The notes beneath the pieces were generated by a model. It saw nothing but the letters and a program-made list of their open reading frames with translations. It did not search any database and was not told the DNA's origin. A stretch of 64,000 nt of DNA from assembly GCF_039537985.1 (NCBI RefSeq), contig NZ_BAABBN010000004.1, forward strand, positions 1,550,001 through 1,614,000, written 5' to 3'. This DNA comes from Litoribacillus peritrichatus. GTDB lineage: Bacteria > Pseudomonadota > Gammaproteobacteria > Pseudomonadales > Litoribrevibacteraceae. Shown here one piece after another: positions 18,570 through 26,950 of this stretch. The position numbers and the translations under genes are program-made. The stretch's first letter is position 1. Every line of letters begins with the position of its first letter.

Positions 18570-19373
18570 CTATCGAGTGGCATACAGTACTTGTTTGATG
18601 TCGAAAGAAGAGTGGCTGTCATGCTTTAAAACTTCCCCACTCAGATAGTCACGGCTGTAAAATATTTCATTTAACACACCTTCGGCCTTCATTTGTTCAA
18701 GCGCCCTTCGGATTTTCTCTGCCTCACCTTTCAGCGGGGATTGCTTAGAAAGGTACAAATCAGCGGTGGCCGTAGATAAAGTGGTTAATCGTTTTAAACG
18801 TAAAGGATCTATAGACATAGTATCTATGCCATAAAATATGGACTGATCAGCACTGACCAACGCCGCAACATGCCCCTTCAACAACATTCTTAATCCCTGA
18901 TTCATATCTTTCACCGGGACTTTAATGATCTGCTCATTATCATCAAATGAAGGACCATAAACAGACCCTCTGACATGGGCCACCCGCTCACCCGCTAATT
19001 CTGAAATATCTTTAATGGGCTTATGATCGCTTAAAGACACCGCAATGATATCCGCCTGAACAACGGTACCCAACGACTGCGCGATACCTTCTGACTTCGC
19101 CCCTTTGTACATAACAGCAAGATCACATTTCCCAAGGGAAATATCCATAATGACTCTGGGGTATGGCCGCATTCGGTTATCAATCTTCCGATCGAGTTTA
19201 GTTGCAAGGCTGTACGCAAAATTGACCAACAAACCTTCATGCAAACCACTCTTTTTCTCTATTCCCCAAGGCATGACATTACTGGTAGAGATCTTTATGG
19301 GCTCCACCGCCTTGGCGTGAATCGACAAAAATATGACAAATAGAACAAAAACAACTTTAAGATGAGCTAACAC
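18570..19373 (-). CDS. Periplasmic solute-binding protein, SBP_bac_3 family, solitary
   Basis: A 267-aa secreted protein with a clear signal peptide (VVFVLFVIFLSIHAKA) and the fold of ABC-type polar amino acid binding proteins. Landmarks are ISTSNVMPWGIEKKSGLHEGLLV, MDISLGKCDLAVMYKG and LAGERVAHVRGS. No permease or ATPase gene is adjacent. Such solitary proteins in marine gammaproteobacteria often serve as sensory or uncharacterised binding proteins rather than transporters. It converges on the transglycosylase gene. The ligand cannot be assigned. Confidence 0.7.
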   Translation of the reverse strand: MLAHLKVVFVLFVIFLSIHAKAVEPIKISTSNVMPWGIEKKSGLHEGLLVNFAYSLATKLDRKIDNRMRPYPRVIMDISLGKCDLAVMYKGAKSEGIAQSLGTVVQADIIAVSLSDHKPIKDISELAGERVAHVRGSVYGPSFDDNEQIIKVPVKDMNQGLRMLLKGHVAALVSADQSIFYGIDTMSIDPLRLKRLTTLSTATADLYLSKQSPLKGEAEKIRRALEQMKAEGVLNEIFYSRDYLSGEVLKHDSHSSFDIKQVLYATR

Positions 19374-19455
19374 GTTGATTTACCGAGATATAACCTATAA
19401 AAGATCAAGATAGTAACACAACAAACGAGTCCGAAATACTAACTTTACAATCTAC

Positions 19456-19495
19456 AAATAAGCCCGATATCTTCTGCAAGATATCGGGCTTATTT
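19456..19495. terminator. Strong bidirectional hairpin terminator
   Basis: A perfect 18-bp stem (19456-19473 with 19478-19495) has the loop CTGC. Both stem ends are A/T rich, so it can act on either strand. It lies directly downstream of the leftward Imm11-like genes and separates them from the solute-binding protein gene. Confidence 0.88.
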
Positions 19496-19527
19496 CTACT
19501 AACTTAGATATTAATTTTGAGCTTACA

Positions 19528-20232
19528 TTAGACATGCCCTACAACTTCACCGTCTTTACCTGCATATTCTGTATACTCTTCTATTCCCGTTACGCCCGCT
19601 TTTTTAAACGCGTCCATCAACACTTCATTAAAATAAAGAACGTGGATCGCTATTTGCTTGAGGGGTGTTATATAACGCCACATAGGCAATGTTTCTATAT
19701 TTTTTCTTACTTCTAGCTGATGTTGTATCGTTGGTAAAACGTCTGCTTCCATTTCACCTGTGGCAGGTGAAAAATCCAGCCTTTGCAATGGCTTCCCATT
19801 CGGCTCGATCATCACATATCGTCGCATATTCATAAGGTAGTAAGGCTCTTCGTTCAAACGTTGGCCTTGTTCATCCACTAGCTCTACTGGCCAAAATTGG
19901 TGACCAAAAGGATCAATACTTTGAATGACTGACTTCGCTTTTTCAGAAACATATATCTTCCCTGAAGCCATAATATCTTGTAATTTCAAGCTTTTTTTAT
20001 CTATTTCGCTCACATCGATAACTGTATTAATATTAAGGCGCCATTCAGGGAGGATTGGTGCCTTAAAAACACGACTTAAAGGCCAATCACCAGATAATTT
20101 AATCTCTTCAAAATGATCTTCATATTCTGGGGTAGGTATTCTTGTACCAGGAAACCAATACGGCCCTGCCTTTAAGTCATAACTGTATGAGACACCATCC
20201 TGTCCGTAAGGCCGTTCAAGTCGATAAATCAT
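19528..20232 (-). CDS. Imm11-like (DUF1629) protein, copy B
   Basis: A 234-aa soluble protein that begins MIYRLERPYG. It contains SEKAKSVIQSIDPFGHQFWP, then VELVDEQGQRL and YYLMNMRRYVMIEP, and ends with IETLPMWRYITP and YFNEVLMDAFKKAGVTGIE. This layout, with an interaction strand after SEK.K..I and a late Y(F)N.EL.DA...AGV.G motif, is that of DUF1629/Imm11 immunity proteins of polymorphic toxin systems. The upstream neighbour is a clear paralogue with the same landmarks. No toxin is seen next to the pair. It is leaderless in the sense of having no signal peptide. Confidence 0.55.
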   Translation of the reverse strand: MIYRLERPYGQDGVSYSYDLKAGPYWFPGTRIPTPEYEDHFEEIKLSGDWPLSRVFKAPILPEWRLNINTVIDVSEIDKKSLKLQDIMASGKIYVSEKAKSVIQSIDPFGHQFWPVELVDEQGQRLNEEPYYLMNMRRYVMIEPNGKPLQRLDFSPATGEMEADVLPTIQHQLEVRKNIETLPMWRYITPLKQIAIHVLYFNEVLMDAFKKAGVTGIEEYTEYAGKDGEVVGHV

Positions 20233-20299
20233 CCAACTACCACCTTTAAAGAAAGAGTGTAAAAAAACAGATTCCTAACCGAAGCTTCCTTTGTAATGT

Positions 20300-21022
20300 C
20301 TATAGTTCGCATAAAGACTCCTCCCCTAAACCGTATTTCTGGCTGAATAAATCCATCCCAATCACCTTTTCAGCCCTTAAAGCATCAACTAACTCTTGAT
20401 TAAAATAGACAATGGCTCTGTATCTGATGCCATGCTCTCGCCATTCGATGCCTTGTCTCACATGTCTCCAGATTGGTACTTGTTCAAGCTCTGTTTGCAG
20501 CTTTGGCGTATCTTTAACTCGTGCTATAAAATCTTCTGATACATCCAGCGGGAAATAGCCTAACTCTTCTGCTTTTGCTGTTCGTACCGAAGGAGTAATG
20601 GATAGAAAGCGCCGTAAATTCAACCAGTAATACGCCTGCTCTGTTTCTAAAGGTTGTTCATTGTGATCTATCCATTGAATGGGAATGTATTCATGCTCAA
20701 AGTCATCGATGGATTCAATGACTTTTTTTACCTTTTCAGAGATAAATAATTCGCACTCGGCACCCCAAATATCGGGTAATACTTCCGTTTCTTTACCTTC
20801 ATGAAACCGTAAACACAGCCCGGTTGGTCGGGTATCAAATCTCGGCGCCTGATAACAGCTAACCCCTTCTATTTCAGGGGACATTGCTATTTGCGTCATC
20901 TTTTTTTCATAATGAACAATACCGACCCCGGCACGAATTTCTTTGTGCTTACCGGGTATTGGCACCGGGAAGGCTTCTAACCGTTCGAGCGTCGCAAGTT
21001 TGGATAAAAATCGATAAATCAC
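20300..21022 (-). CDS. Imm11-like (DUF1629) protein, copy A
   Basis: A 240-aa soluble protein, MIYRFLSKLATLERLEAFPV at its start. It shares landmarks with the next gene: SEKVKKVIESIDDFEHEYIP, then IQWIDHNEQPLETEQ, YYWLNLRRFLSITPS, LEQVPIWRHV and IVYFNQELVDALRAEKVIGM. The two are about 67 bases apart, in the same direction, and end in one strong terminator, so they form a unit. The similarity suggests an old tandem duplication. The family assignment is by pattern and needs a profile search. Confidence 0.55.
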   Translation of the reverse strand: MIYRFLSKLATLERLEAFPVPIPGKHKEIRAGVGIVHYEKKMTQIAMSPEIEGVSCYQAPRFDTRPTGLCLRFHEGKETEVLPDIWGAECELFISEKVKKVIESIDDFEHEYIPIQWIDHNEQPLETEQAYYWLNLRRFLSITPSVRTAKAEELGYFPLDVSEDFIARVKDTPKLQTELEQVPIWRHVRQGIEWREHGIRYRAIVYFNQELVDALRAEKVIGMDLFSQKYGLGEESLCEL

Positions 21023-21133
21023 AGTAGATTCTCTGTTTAAATTAAAGGCTTTTCATGATCATAGACCACCGGGGTACTGAATTAGACTGAATAGCCATTT
21101 TTAGAATTCGAAATTACTTTTTCGGGCCTACGG

Positions 21134-21466
21134 CTACGCCCCTCTCGGCCCAAACATAATGATCGCCATCCCAAGAAGTGCCACCGAAGACCCAACAAGA
21201 TCCCATGTTGTCGGTCGAATGCCATCCACAGCCCAAAGCCACATTATGGCAACGAAAATGTAAACGCCGCCGTAAGCGGCATACACTCGCCCTGCCGCCG
21301 TAGGGTGCAAGGAAAGCAACCAGGCAAATGCCATCAAACTCAATGCACCCGGAATCAGCAGCCAGACAGACTTATCTTCCCGCAGCCAAAGGTAAGGCAG
21401 ATAACACCCAAGTATTTCGGCAATTGCAGTGACAAAGAACAACGCGATGGTTTTTAGTTCTGGCAA
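21134..21466 (-). CDS. ynfA: YnfA/UPF0060 family small membrane protein
   Basis: A 110-aa protein with four predicted membrane helices and the family pattern FFVTAIAEILGCYLPYLWLR, then HPTAAGRVYAAYGGVYI and DLVGSSVALLGMAIIMFGPR. YnfA proteins resemble small multidrug resistance transporters in size and topology, and some have been reported to export toxic compounds. It is monocistronic, between the Imm11-like pair and the CadC-like regulator. Confidence 0.9.
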   Translation of the reverse strand: MPELKTIALFFVTAIAEILGCYLPYLWLREDKSVWLLIPGALSLMAFAWLLSLHPTAAGRVYAAYGGVYIFVAIMWLWAVDGIRPTTWDLVGSSVALLGMAIIMFGPRGA

Positions 21467-21532
21467 GAGAGGTTTCCTCGTGGTTACGTGCTGAACTGGC
21501 CTAATGTATTAATCCAACTATTCATTCCGTTT

Positions 21533-23248
21533 TCAGTGCCACAAGCGTATTTGTTCTTGCAGTAAACCGGCATTCAGTTCTGAGGCAAGAATTTTAGCTT
21601 TCGCCAGGTAGCGATGGGCGCGTTCGGAATCATGCGTCTTATGGAGTTCCGCCCTCAGCATCCAGGCGATACTGAGTTCATAAGGTTGGTTCAGTTGCTT
21701 CAGAATTTCAATGGCACGCGCATAGTAATTGTCTCGTTCATTGAGGTTCAGCTGGACGTCTCCGCCCTTTTGTAACAGGACAGATGAGAGCAAAGGTAAG
21801 TATCCTTGGCGAGTAATGCGCTCTAATGAGGCCACCTTTAAGCTCTCATCCGCACTTAATTTAATTAGTTCATGAGATGGGTCCTTCTGGTGCCTTGTAT
21901 TGGTATTATCACTGAGCAACAAACTTGTAACCGCATCGGCGTCATCCGATTGGCTGGCGATTTGTATGTTATGAATTTGTAATTTGAGGTTATTGATATC
22001 GTCGAATAACACCGTATTTGAGGTGTGCTGGAGCTGGGATATACTCTGCTCAAGTTGAACAAGCGCGTCTTCCAGTAACCCTTCCCGAAAGCTCAAAACA
22101 GCAAGCCAATAATGGCTGAATGCCAACAAAGAAGGATCTTCAACACCAAGTATGCTCTTAAAAGTTGTCTTAGCGGTTGTCCATTCACCAAGATAGAGCT
22201 GGCATACGCCTAAATAAGCTTTAGACCATAGATGGGTTGGATCAATCTGAACCGATGCCGCAAAGTAGTGTTGAGCCAATACGGAGCCTTTATTTTGCAA
22301 CGACTGAATACCTCTTGCATATTCGTGCATGGCACTGGGGACATAGTTATACGGCGGCAGCGCAACCTGTTGCTTTTTCGGATGTATTTGTTGGTACAAA
22401 GCGCTGACTAAATCCGGCATAACAACGGCCAAATCGCTGCGTTCGAAACGGCCTTTTTTTATCTCCCCTTCTTGGTAAACCAGTTGATAATTAAGCACCT
22501 GATGCTGAGGCGTCAACTCAACCTCTCCGGCGATAATTACATCAAAGTCACTTATGAGAAACAGCTTCGAATAATCGCCTGTCGCTAAGACGGCATCCAG
22601 ATCAAGATCTGAGAACAAATACGGAACTTGTGTTGGAGGCGTAGTTTTAACCCCTTCAATTGATAAAAAATCCCCCGCCATCATGTCACTCAAGCCATAC
22701 TCAACCCAATTCATTGAAGTGGTATGCGTTCCATTTTTGAAAGGTAAAATCAACACTTTCATTCGGTCATTAGTAATCTGCGTCCCAGGCGTTGTTTGTT
22801 GAACAGCGAATACAAAAACTAAAAGCGACAACACAAATAAAACAGAGACAGCAATAACCACCCTGCTTTTGTTTGGTTTCACTTTTTCTGGTTCGCAAAC
22901 TAAGGGCGTATCTGGCGGAATTTGAGCGGTGTTGTCACATACCCATTGATACCCTTGGTTGGGAATCGTCCGTATATATTGAGGTGCAGAAGATGAATCA
23001 CCTAAGGCTTTTCGTAACTCCAAAATACTTTGCGATAAAGACTTTTCTCGGAACTTCCCGTGCTCCCAAAGTGCATCAAGAAGTTCTTCTTTTGGAATCA
23101 CCCGTTTCTGATTTTCAACAAAAAAACGGAGCAACTGTCGTAACTTCTCACGAAGAAATACTGATTCGTCGGCACCTGCTCGGGTTAACTCGCCCGTTTG
23201 TGTATCAAACTGAAAATCATTGAATGTATATGTGTTCGAGTTTTGCAA
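21533..23248 (-). CDS. ToxR/CadC-like membrane-anchored transcription regulator with TPR tail
   Basis: A 571-aa one-component regulator. Residues about 8-107 form an OmpR/PhoB-type winged helix (KEELLDALWEHGKFREKSLS, QYIRTIPNQGYQWV). One membrane helix spans 129-149, and the C-terminal part contains TPR-like repeats (HYFAASVQIDPTHLWSKAYL, FREGLLEDALVQLEQSISQL). This is the arrangement of CadC/ToxR proteins, in which an envelope domain signals to a cytoplasmic DNA-binding domain. It diverges from a secreted hydrolase gene, a plausible target. No ligand is known. Confidence 0.82.
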   Translation of the reverse strand: MQNSNTYTFNDFQFDTQTGELTRAGADESVFLREKLRQLLRFFVENQKRVIPKEELLDALWEHGKFREKSLSQSILELRKALGDSSSAPQYIRTIPNQGYQWVCDNTAQIPPDTPLVCEPEKVKPNKSRVVIAVSVLFVLSLLVFVFAVQQTTPGTQITNDRMKVLILPFKNGTHTTSMNWVEYGLSDMMAGDFLSIEGVKTTPPTQVPYLFSDLDLDAVLATGDYSKLFLISDFDVIIAGEVELTPQHQVLNYQLVYQEGEIKKGRFERSDLAVVMPDLVSALYQQIHPKKQQVALPPYNYVPSAMHEYARGIQSLQNKGSVLAQHYFAASVQIDPTHLWSKAYLGVCQLYLGEWTTAKTTFKSILGVEDPSLLAFSHYWLAVLSFREGLLEDALVQLEQSISQLQHTSNTVLFDDINNLKLQIHNIQIASQSDDADAVTSLLLSDNTNTRHQKDPSHELIKLSADESLKVASLERITRQGYLPLLSSVLLQKGGDVQLNLNERDNYYARAIEILKQLNQPYELSIAWMLRAELHKTHDSERAHRYLAKAKILASELNAGLLQEQIRLWH

Positions 23249-23466
23249 AATTCTTCCCTTAAAGTCCTTCGCTTGAAGCCATGCACACAGTAATCAATAA
23301 GAGATTGATTTAAAAGGAATTTGGAATAAATTTGATCCGTTTTGACTTCTTTTTGATTCGATGTTCAACCGATTTTACCCGATTTGGGTTGTCGACTTTT
23401 GATGATCTCGCCAAGCTGCGCTCAACAAAAATCGTTCATTTAATCAAAACCGAAAAGGATAATCCC

Positions 23467-24294
23467 ATGAACAACAGTGAAACCTTTACCCTCAAAACAA
23501 TCAAAAAACTTGGCGTTATGAGCTGTTTGTTAGCCAGCACAACCGCCAGCTTTGGGGCTCAAACGCAAGAAAAACCAACGCTAGTGTTTGTACATGGCGC
23601 TCATTTTACTGCAAGCTCTTGGCAACAGGTTCAAACAGAGCTGAAAGATACGTATCCAAGTGTGGCGGTTAACCTGCCCGGAAGAAATGACAAGATCATT
23701 CCTAACCAAGTCAGCATGGAACTGTCTGCAGGCTCTTTATGCCAGTCTCTTGGCCAGATTTCAGGTGATAAAGTTTTGGTTGCTCACAGTCAGGGCGGTG
23801 CCATTGTAAACGCAGCATTGAACATCTGCCCCAAGGAAAACATCGAGAAGATTGTCTATGTAACTTCAGTCGCGCCATTAGACGGTGAAGACGTTTTTGC
23901 CAAATTATCAAAAGCCGATGAAGAGCATTATTTCCAGGGCATTCGTTTTAATGAGCAAATGGAGCTGTTAGAAATCAGTGACTCCGAAAAATTTGCAAAT
24001 AACTTTGCCCAGGATGCCTCTGGTGAGCAGCGTAAATGGCTTATTAACTCAGCTGTGGCAGAGCCAGCGCCTGTGGGAGGAAGTAAGATAAAACTGAACC
24101 AACAGCGGTTTGATGATATTGAAAAACATTATGTGTTCGCCAAACGGGATCAAATTATTTCCATCGAGTCTCAAAACAAAATTGCAGACAGTTTAAAGCT
24201 CAAGTCCACCTTCACCATCAACAGTGGCCATCTGCCAATGCTGACCCAAAGTAAAGAGTTGGCCAATATTCTTGTTCAGGTAAGCTCAAACTAA
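23467..24294 (+). CDS. Secreted alpha/beta hydrolase
   Basis: A 275-aa exported serine hydrolase. The signal peptide is near residues 13-32 (KKLGVMSCLLASTTASFGAQ). The fold starts with TLVFVHGAHFTASSWQQVQT, where HG is the oxyanion region. The nucleophile elbow is VAHSQGG, and the catalytic His is likely in INSGHLPML. The lipase-esterase branch with this start (salicyl ester or pyrethroid-type esterases) is the closest pattern. The start at 23467 has AAAAGGA upstream; an open frame extends further 5' but lacks a site. The ToxR-like regulator is divergent. A terminator follows. Confidence 0.8.
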   Translation: MNNSETFTLKTIKKLGVMSCLLASTTASFGAQTQEKPTLVFVHGAHFTASSWQQVQTELKDTYPSVAVNLPGRNDKIIPNQVSMELSAGSLCQSLGQISGDKVLVAHSQGGAIVNAALNICPKENIEKIVYVTSVAPLDGEDVFAKLSKADEEHYFQGIRFNEQMELLEISDSEKFANNFAQDASGEQRKWLINSAVAEPAPVGGSKIKLNQQRFDDIEKHYVFAKRDQIISIESQNKIADSLKLKSTFTINSGHLPMLTQSKELANILVQVSSN

Positions 24295-24305
24295 TCCTTC
24301 AGTAT

Positions 24306-24331
24306 GAGGGCGATGTGCACGCCCTCTTTCT
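24306..24331 (+). terminator. Terminator after the secreted hydrolase gene
   Basis: The stem GAGGGCG/CGCCCTC (24306-24312 with 24320-24326) has a 7-base loop and is followed by TTTCT. It lies 11 bases downstream of the hydrolase stop. Confidence 0.8.
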
Positions 24332-24517
24332 GCGTTCTCAAATAAACCATTTAATCAGGTCACAATCGCTAACGAAAGAAATTACTACTTATCTATGAGA
24401 GTTAGCCTTTCATCCGGAAGGTTTTTCAAGATGAGAATTGGTTCACCCAGTTGAATTGACTAATACCGGCCGTTTTAGTCATTATGGCAGCAACCTATAC
24501 GACCAAGTGGATTTATC

Positions 24518-24901
24518 ATGAATCCGGAACACAAGATTATGAAAAAACTCTCACTACTCTGTGCTGTTACGCTTATTGTCGGCTGTTCATCTAAGCCAGG
24601 CGGCAACATCATCATTGATGATAAAAATATCGACCAAACTGCGTATGAAAGCGATCTAAATGAATGTGCTAAATTTGCAGATCAAGTCGACACCAGCGGA
24701 CAGGTAGCGTCCAGCGCAGGTGTTGGCGCCATTGTCGGTGGCGTAGTCGGGCTTATTTTTGGAGACACCCAGTCAATCATCAACAGTGCTGCGGCAGGCG
24801 GTATCATCTCTGGTGCAGGCGGCGGTGCTCAGGCGCAACAAGAAAAGAACCGTGTAGTTCGGAATTGTTTAGTCAGCCGAGGCTACAACGTACTTAACTG
24901 A
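24518..24901 (+). CDS. Glycine-zipper lipoprotein
   Basis: A 127-aa envelope lipoprotein. The lipobox LIVGC is preceded by a hydrophobic signal core (KLSLLCAVTLIVG). The mature part has a two-part glycine zipper (AGVGAIVGGVVGLIFGD and AAAGGIISGAGGG) and two further Cys (NECAKF, RNCLVSRGY). Such OmpA-like glycine-zipper proteins embed in or associate with the outer membrane. The ATG at 24518 has AAGTGGA upstream; an ATG at 24539 (MKKLSLL) gives a more usual signal peptide and is an equal alternative. It is monocistronic. Confidence 0.8.
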   Translation: MNPEHKIMKKLSLLCAVTLIVGCSSKPGGNIIIDDKNIDQTAYESDLNECAKFADQVDTSGQVASSAGVGAIVGGVVGLIFGDTQSIINSAAAGGIISGAGGGAQAQQEKNRVVRNCLVSRGYNVLN

Positions 24902-24907
24902 TTCTGA

Positions 24908-24949
24908 ATAAAGCCATTACTTCACTTTGTATTCGGTAATGGCCTTTAT
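24908..24949. terminator. Convergent terminator between lipoprotein and serine hydrolase genes
   Basis: The inverted arms ATAAAGCCATTAC (24908-24920) and GTAATGGC-C-TTTAT (24936-24949) enclose a 15-base loop. A/T-rich outer arms on both sides make it usable from either direction. Confidence 0.75.
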
Positions 24950-24975
24950 CCGCTGATCATCGAAACAAATAATGA

Positions 24976-26229
24976 TTAATCAATAGCAGCCAGGTTGCTT
25001 GTGTTGGTCTTATTGTCTGCCAAAGATTTGGCTATTGCTCTGAATGCCGCAATGGACTCCAGCGCAGATTCAAAACCATTATCCATAAACTTTCTGTTTG
25101 CAGAGTTCTTAACCACAACCACATTCGCTTTCTGGTTCACATAAATAAACTGATCGTAAACACCTATGGCCATGAACTCTTGATCTGAGTTTTCAGGAAT
25201 CCACCACTGGTAACCATAACCCAAAGCCATGTCAGAGGTATCACGTTTGCCCGGTATTAAATGAGGGGCGTCAGGCGTAACCGAGCGCTTCACCCAATCT
25301 TCCGGAACCACTTGCTGGCCTTTCCAGCGACCGTTATCCAGATACAACTTACCAAACTTCGCAAAGTCCCTAGTCCTCATGTTCAGGCCACCCAAAACCA
25401 AGGGCTCACCTTGAAAATCAGTGATATAAAATGTATTGCCTTCTGGCTGTATTCTGGACCACAAATGCTCGTTAAAGTATTCAAGAATACTTTGACCTGT
25501 GGCCTTACGAAGCACCATACCCAGCACGTGGGTATCAATACTGACGTAATGTAGGTACGTGCCCTGCTCTCGCTCTTTCACCAAGCTGGCCGCAAACTCA
25601 TCATAGGAACCCCCTAACGCCATTAGCCGACCAAAGCGATTGATGTCCGAATTAAAATCCTGATAGTCCTCATCAAACTTCACACCGCTGGACATCTGAA
25701 GAACATTTTTAATCGACACCCCATCATAACCGCTGCCCACCAGCTCCGGCACATAATCGGTGACGGGTTGATTTAAATCTTTGATATGCCCTTGATCTAC
25801 TGCAACGCCAAACATGGCAGACAAAAACGACTTAGCCACCGACCATGAAATACGCAGGTCTTTTTCAGTAGTGCCTTTGTAATAGGATTCATGGGTGACT
25901 TCATCACCGTGCAACACTAATAAAGCGGTCGTTTGGCTGCGATCTAAAAATTCGGAAAGATAGGCTTGTTTGCCATTGTATTTAAAAAATTCTGGCAACA
26001 TTTTTTCATTTTTCTGAAACACAAAAGGCTCTGATGAACTGATGACTTCAGCCGTTGGAAACAGCTTATCCATATGAACAAAATTCTCTACGATGTACTC
26101 TTCATCAAACAAAGTTATTGCGCTGTATAGTTGCATAACTCGCTGCCAATTCAGCGCAGCAACCAAACCAAGCACCAGAACCGCAACTCCGGAAATTATC
26201 AATCCTGCTTTTACAATCTTCATTGGCAT
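24976..26229 (-). CDS. Beta-lactamase-family serine hydrolase, membrane anchored
   Basis: A 417-aa protein with an N-terminal membrane helix (GLIISGVAVLVLGLVAAL) and a class C beta-lactamase/6-aminohexanoate-oligomer hydrolase domain outside the cytoplasm. The SxxK motif is SVAK in RISWSVAKSFLSAMFG. A Tyr motif YVS lies in TYLHYVSIDTHVLG, and MALGYGYQWWIP is typical of the family. The substrate is unknown; relatives hydrolyse small amides or esters. A TetR gene is divergent about 150 bases away and is the obvious candidate regulator. Confidence 0.82.
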   Translation of the reverse strand: MPMKIVKAGLIISGVAVLVLGLVAALNWQRVMQLYSAITLFDEEYIVENFVHMDKLFPTAEVISSSEPFVFQKNEKMLPEFFKYNGKQAYLSEFLDRSQTTALLVLHGDEVTHESYYKGTTEKDLRISWSVAKSFLSAMFGVAVDQGHIKDLNQPVTDYVPELVGSGYDGVSIKNVLQMSSGVKFDEDYQDFNSDINRFGRLMALGGSYDEFAASLVKEREQGTYLHYVSIDTHVLGMVLRKATGQSILEYFNEHLWSRIQPEGNTFYITDFQGEPLVLGGLNMRTRDFAKFGKLYLDNGRWKGQQVVPEDWVKRSVTPDAPHLIPGKRDTSDMALGYGYQWWIPENSDQEFMAIGVYDQFIYVNQKANVVVVKNSANRKFMDNGFESALESIAAFRAIAKSLADNKTNTSNLAAID

Positions 26230-26270
26230 TCCTCTTCATTTTTATTTTTGTAGAAGTAAATACTAAATCA

Positions 26271-26280
26271 ATCGATCGAT
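26271..26280. promoter_or_regulatory. Palindrome in the serine hydrolase-tetR divergent region
   Basis: ATCGATCGAT is a perfect 10-base palindrome, 42 bases upstream of the serine hydrolase start and about 100 upstream of tetR. It is a candidate TetR-family operator by position only. Confidence 0.3.
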
Positions 26281-26377
26281 AAAAAAAAGACATATAGAGA
26301 AATATGCCCCCATAAGGATATAATTCACAACTTCAGTTACGAAAACTTTATCTAAGCAGCCGGAAAACAACGTATTT

Positions 26378-26950
26378 ATGGGTCGTCCTAATAAAAGCGA
26401 AGAAAAACGCCATCAAATTTTGGATGCATTTGAGCGAATTATTCTAAAAGATGGTTTCGCAAAAGCGTCTCAACGAAAGATAGCTCAAGAAGCCGACATG
26501 AATCAGCCAATGATTCATCATTATTTCGCTGGTAGTGAAGAAATGCTGGATGCCCTTCTGAATCGTGTAATGCAGCGTTACCAAGAAGCTTTGGATGACT
26601 TTGTAGCAAGCCATGAGCAGCCAAACCTTGAAAGCTTAATCGAGTTTGTATGCTCAGAGAAGTTTCATAGAATCAGCCGGCAAAACGAAGTGTTTTTTGC
26701 TCTCATTGGCCAAGGGGGGCATCAGGACAGTGTTTTTCAAAAAATGTCAGACGTCTACCACGAATTTCACAACACCATTGTAGGCATGCTACGACAAGGG
26801 GGCCTTAACGAGCCTGATCGTGTAGGTTACATGCTCATGTGCTTTATCATTGGTCATGACTGGGCGAAGAAGCTGGGCTTTGGCGAACAGAGAAATCAAG
26901 ACATGACCAAGAACCTAATTAACTTAGCAAGCATGGCCACTGTTAATTAG
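26378..26950 (+). CDS. TetR family transcriptional regulator
   Basis: A 190-aa one-component repressor. The N-terminal helix-turn-helix is recognisable in KRHQILDAFERIILKDGFAK, then ASQRKIAQEADMNQPMIHHYF. The C-terminal helical domain would bind an unknown ligand. It is divergent from the membrane-anchored serine hydrolase and overlaps the convergent acetyltransferase-like gene by 4 bases at the 3' ends. Confidence 0.88.
   Translation: MGRPNKSEEKRHQILDAFERIILKDGFAKASQRKIAQEADMNQPMIHHYFAGSEEMLDALLNRVMQRYQEALDDFVASHEQPNLESLIEFVCSEKFHRISRQNEVFFALIGQGGHQDSVFQKMSDVYHEFHNTIVGMLRQGGLNEPDRVGYMLMCFIIGHDWAKKLGFGEQRNQDMTKNLINLASMATVN

Noticed and set aside
19374..21533. Search for a toxin gene next to the Imm11-like pair
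   Set aside because: All space is taken by the two immunity-like genes, a terminator and ynfA; no toxin or PAAR/Rhs/CDI fragment is visible.
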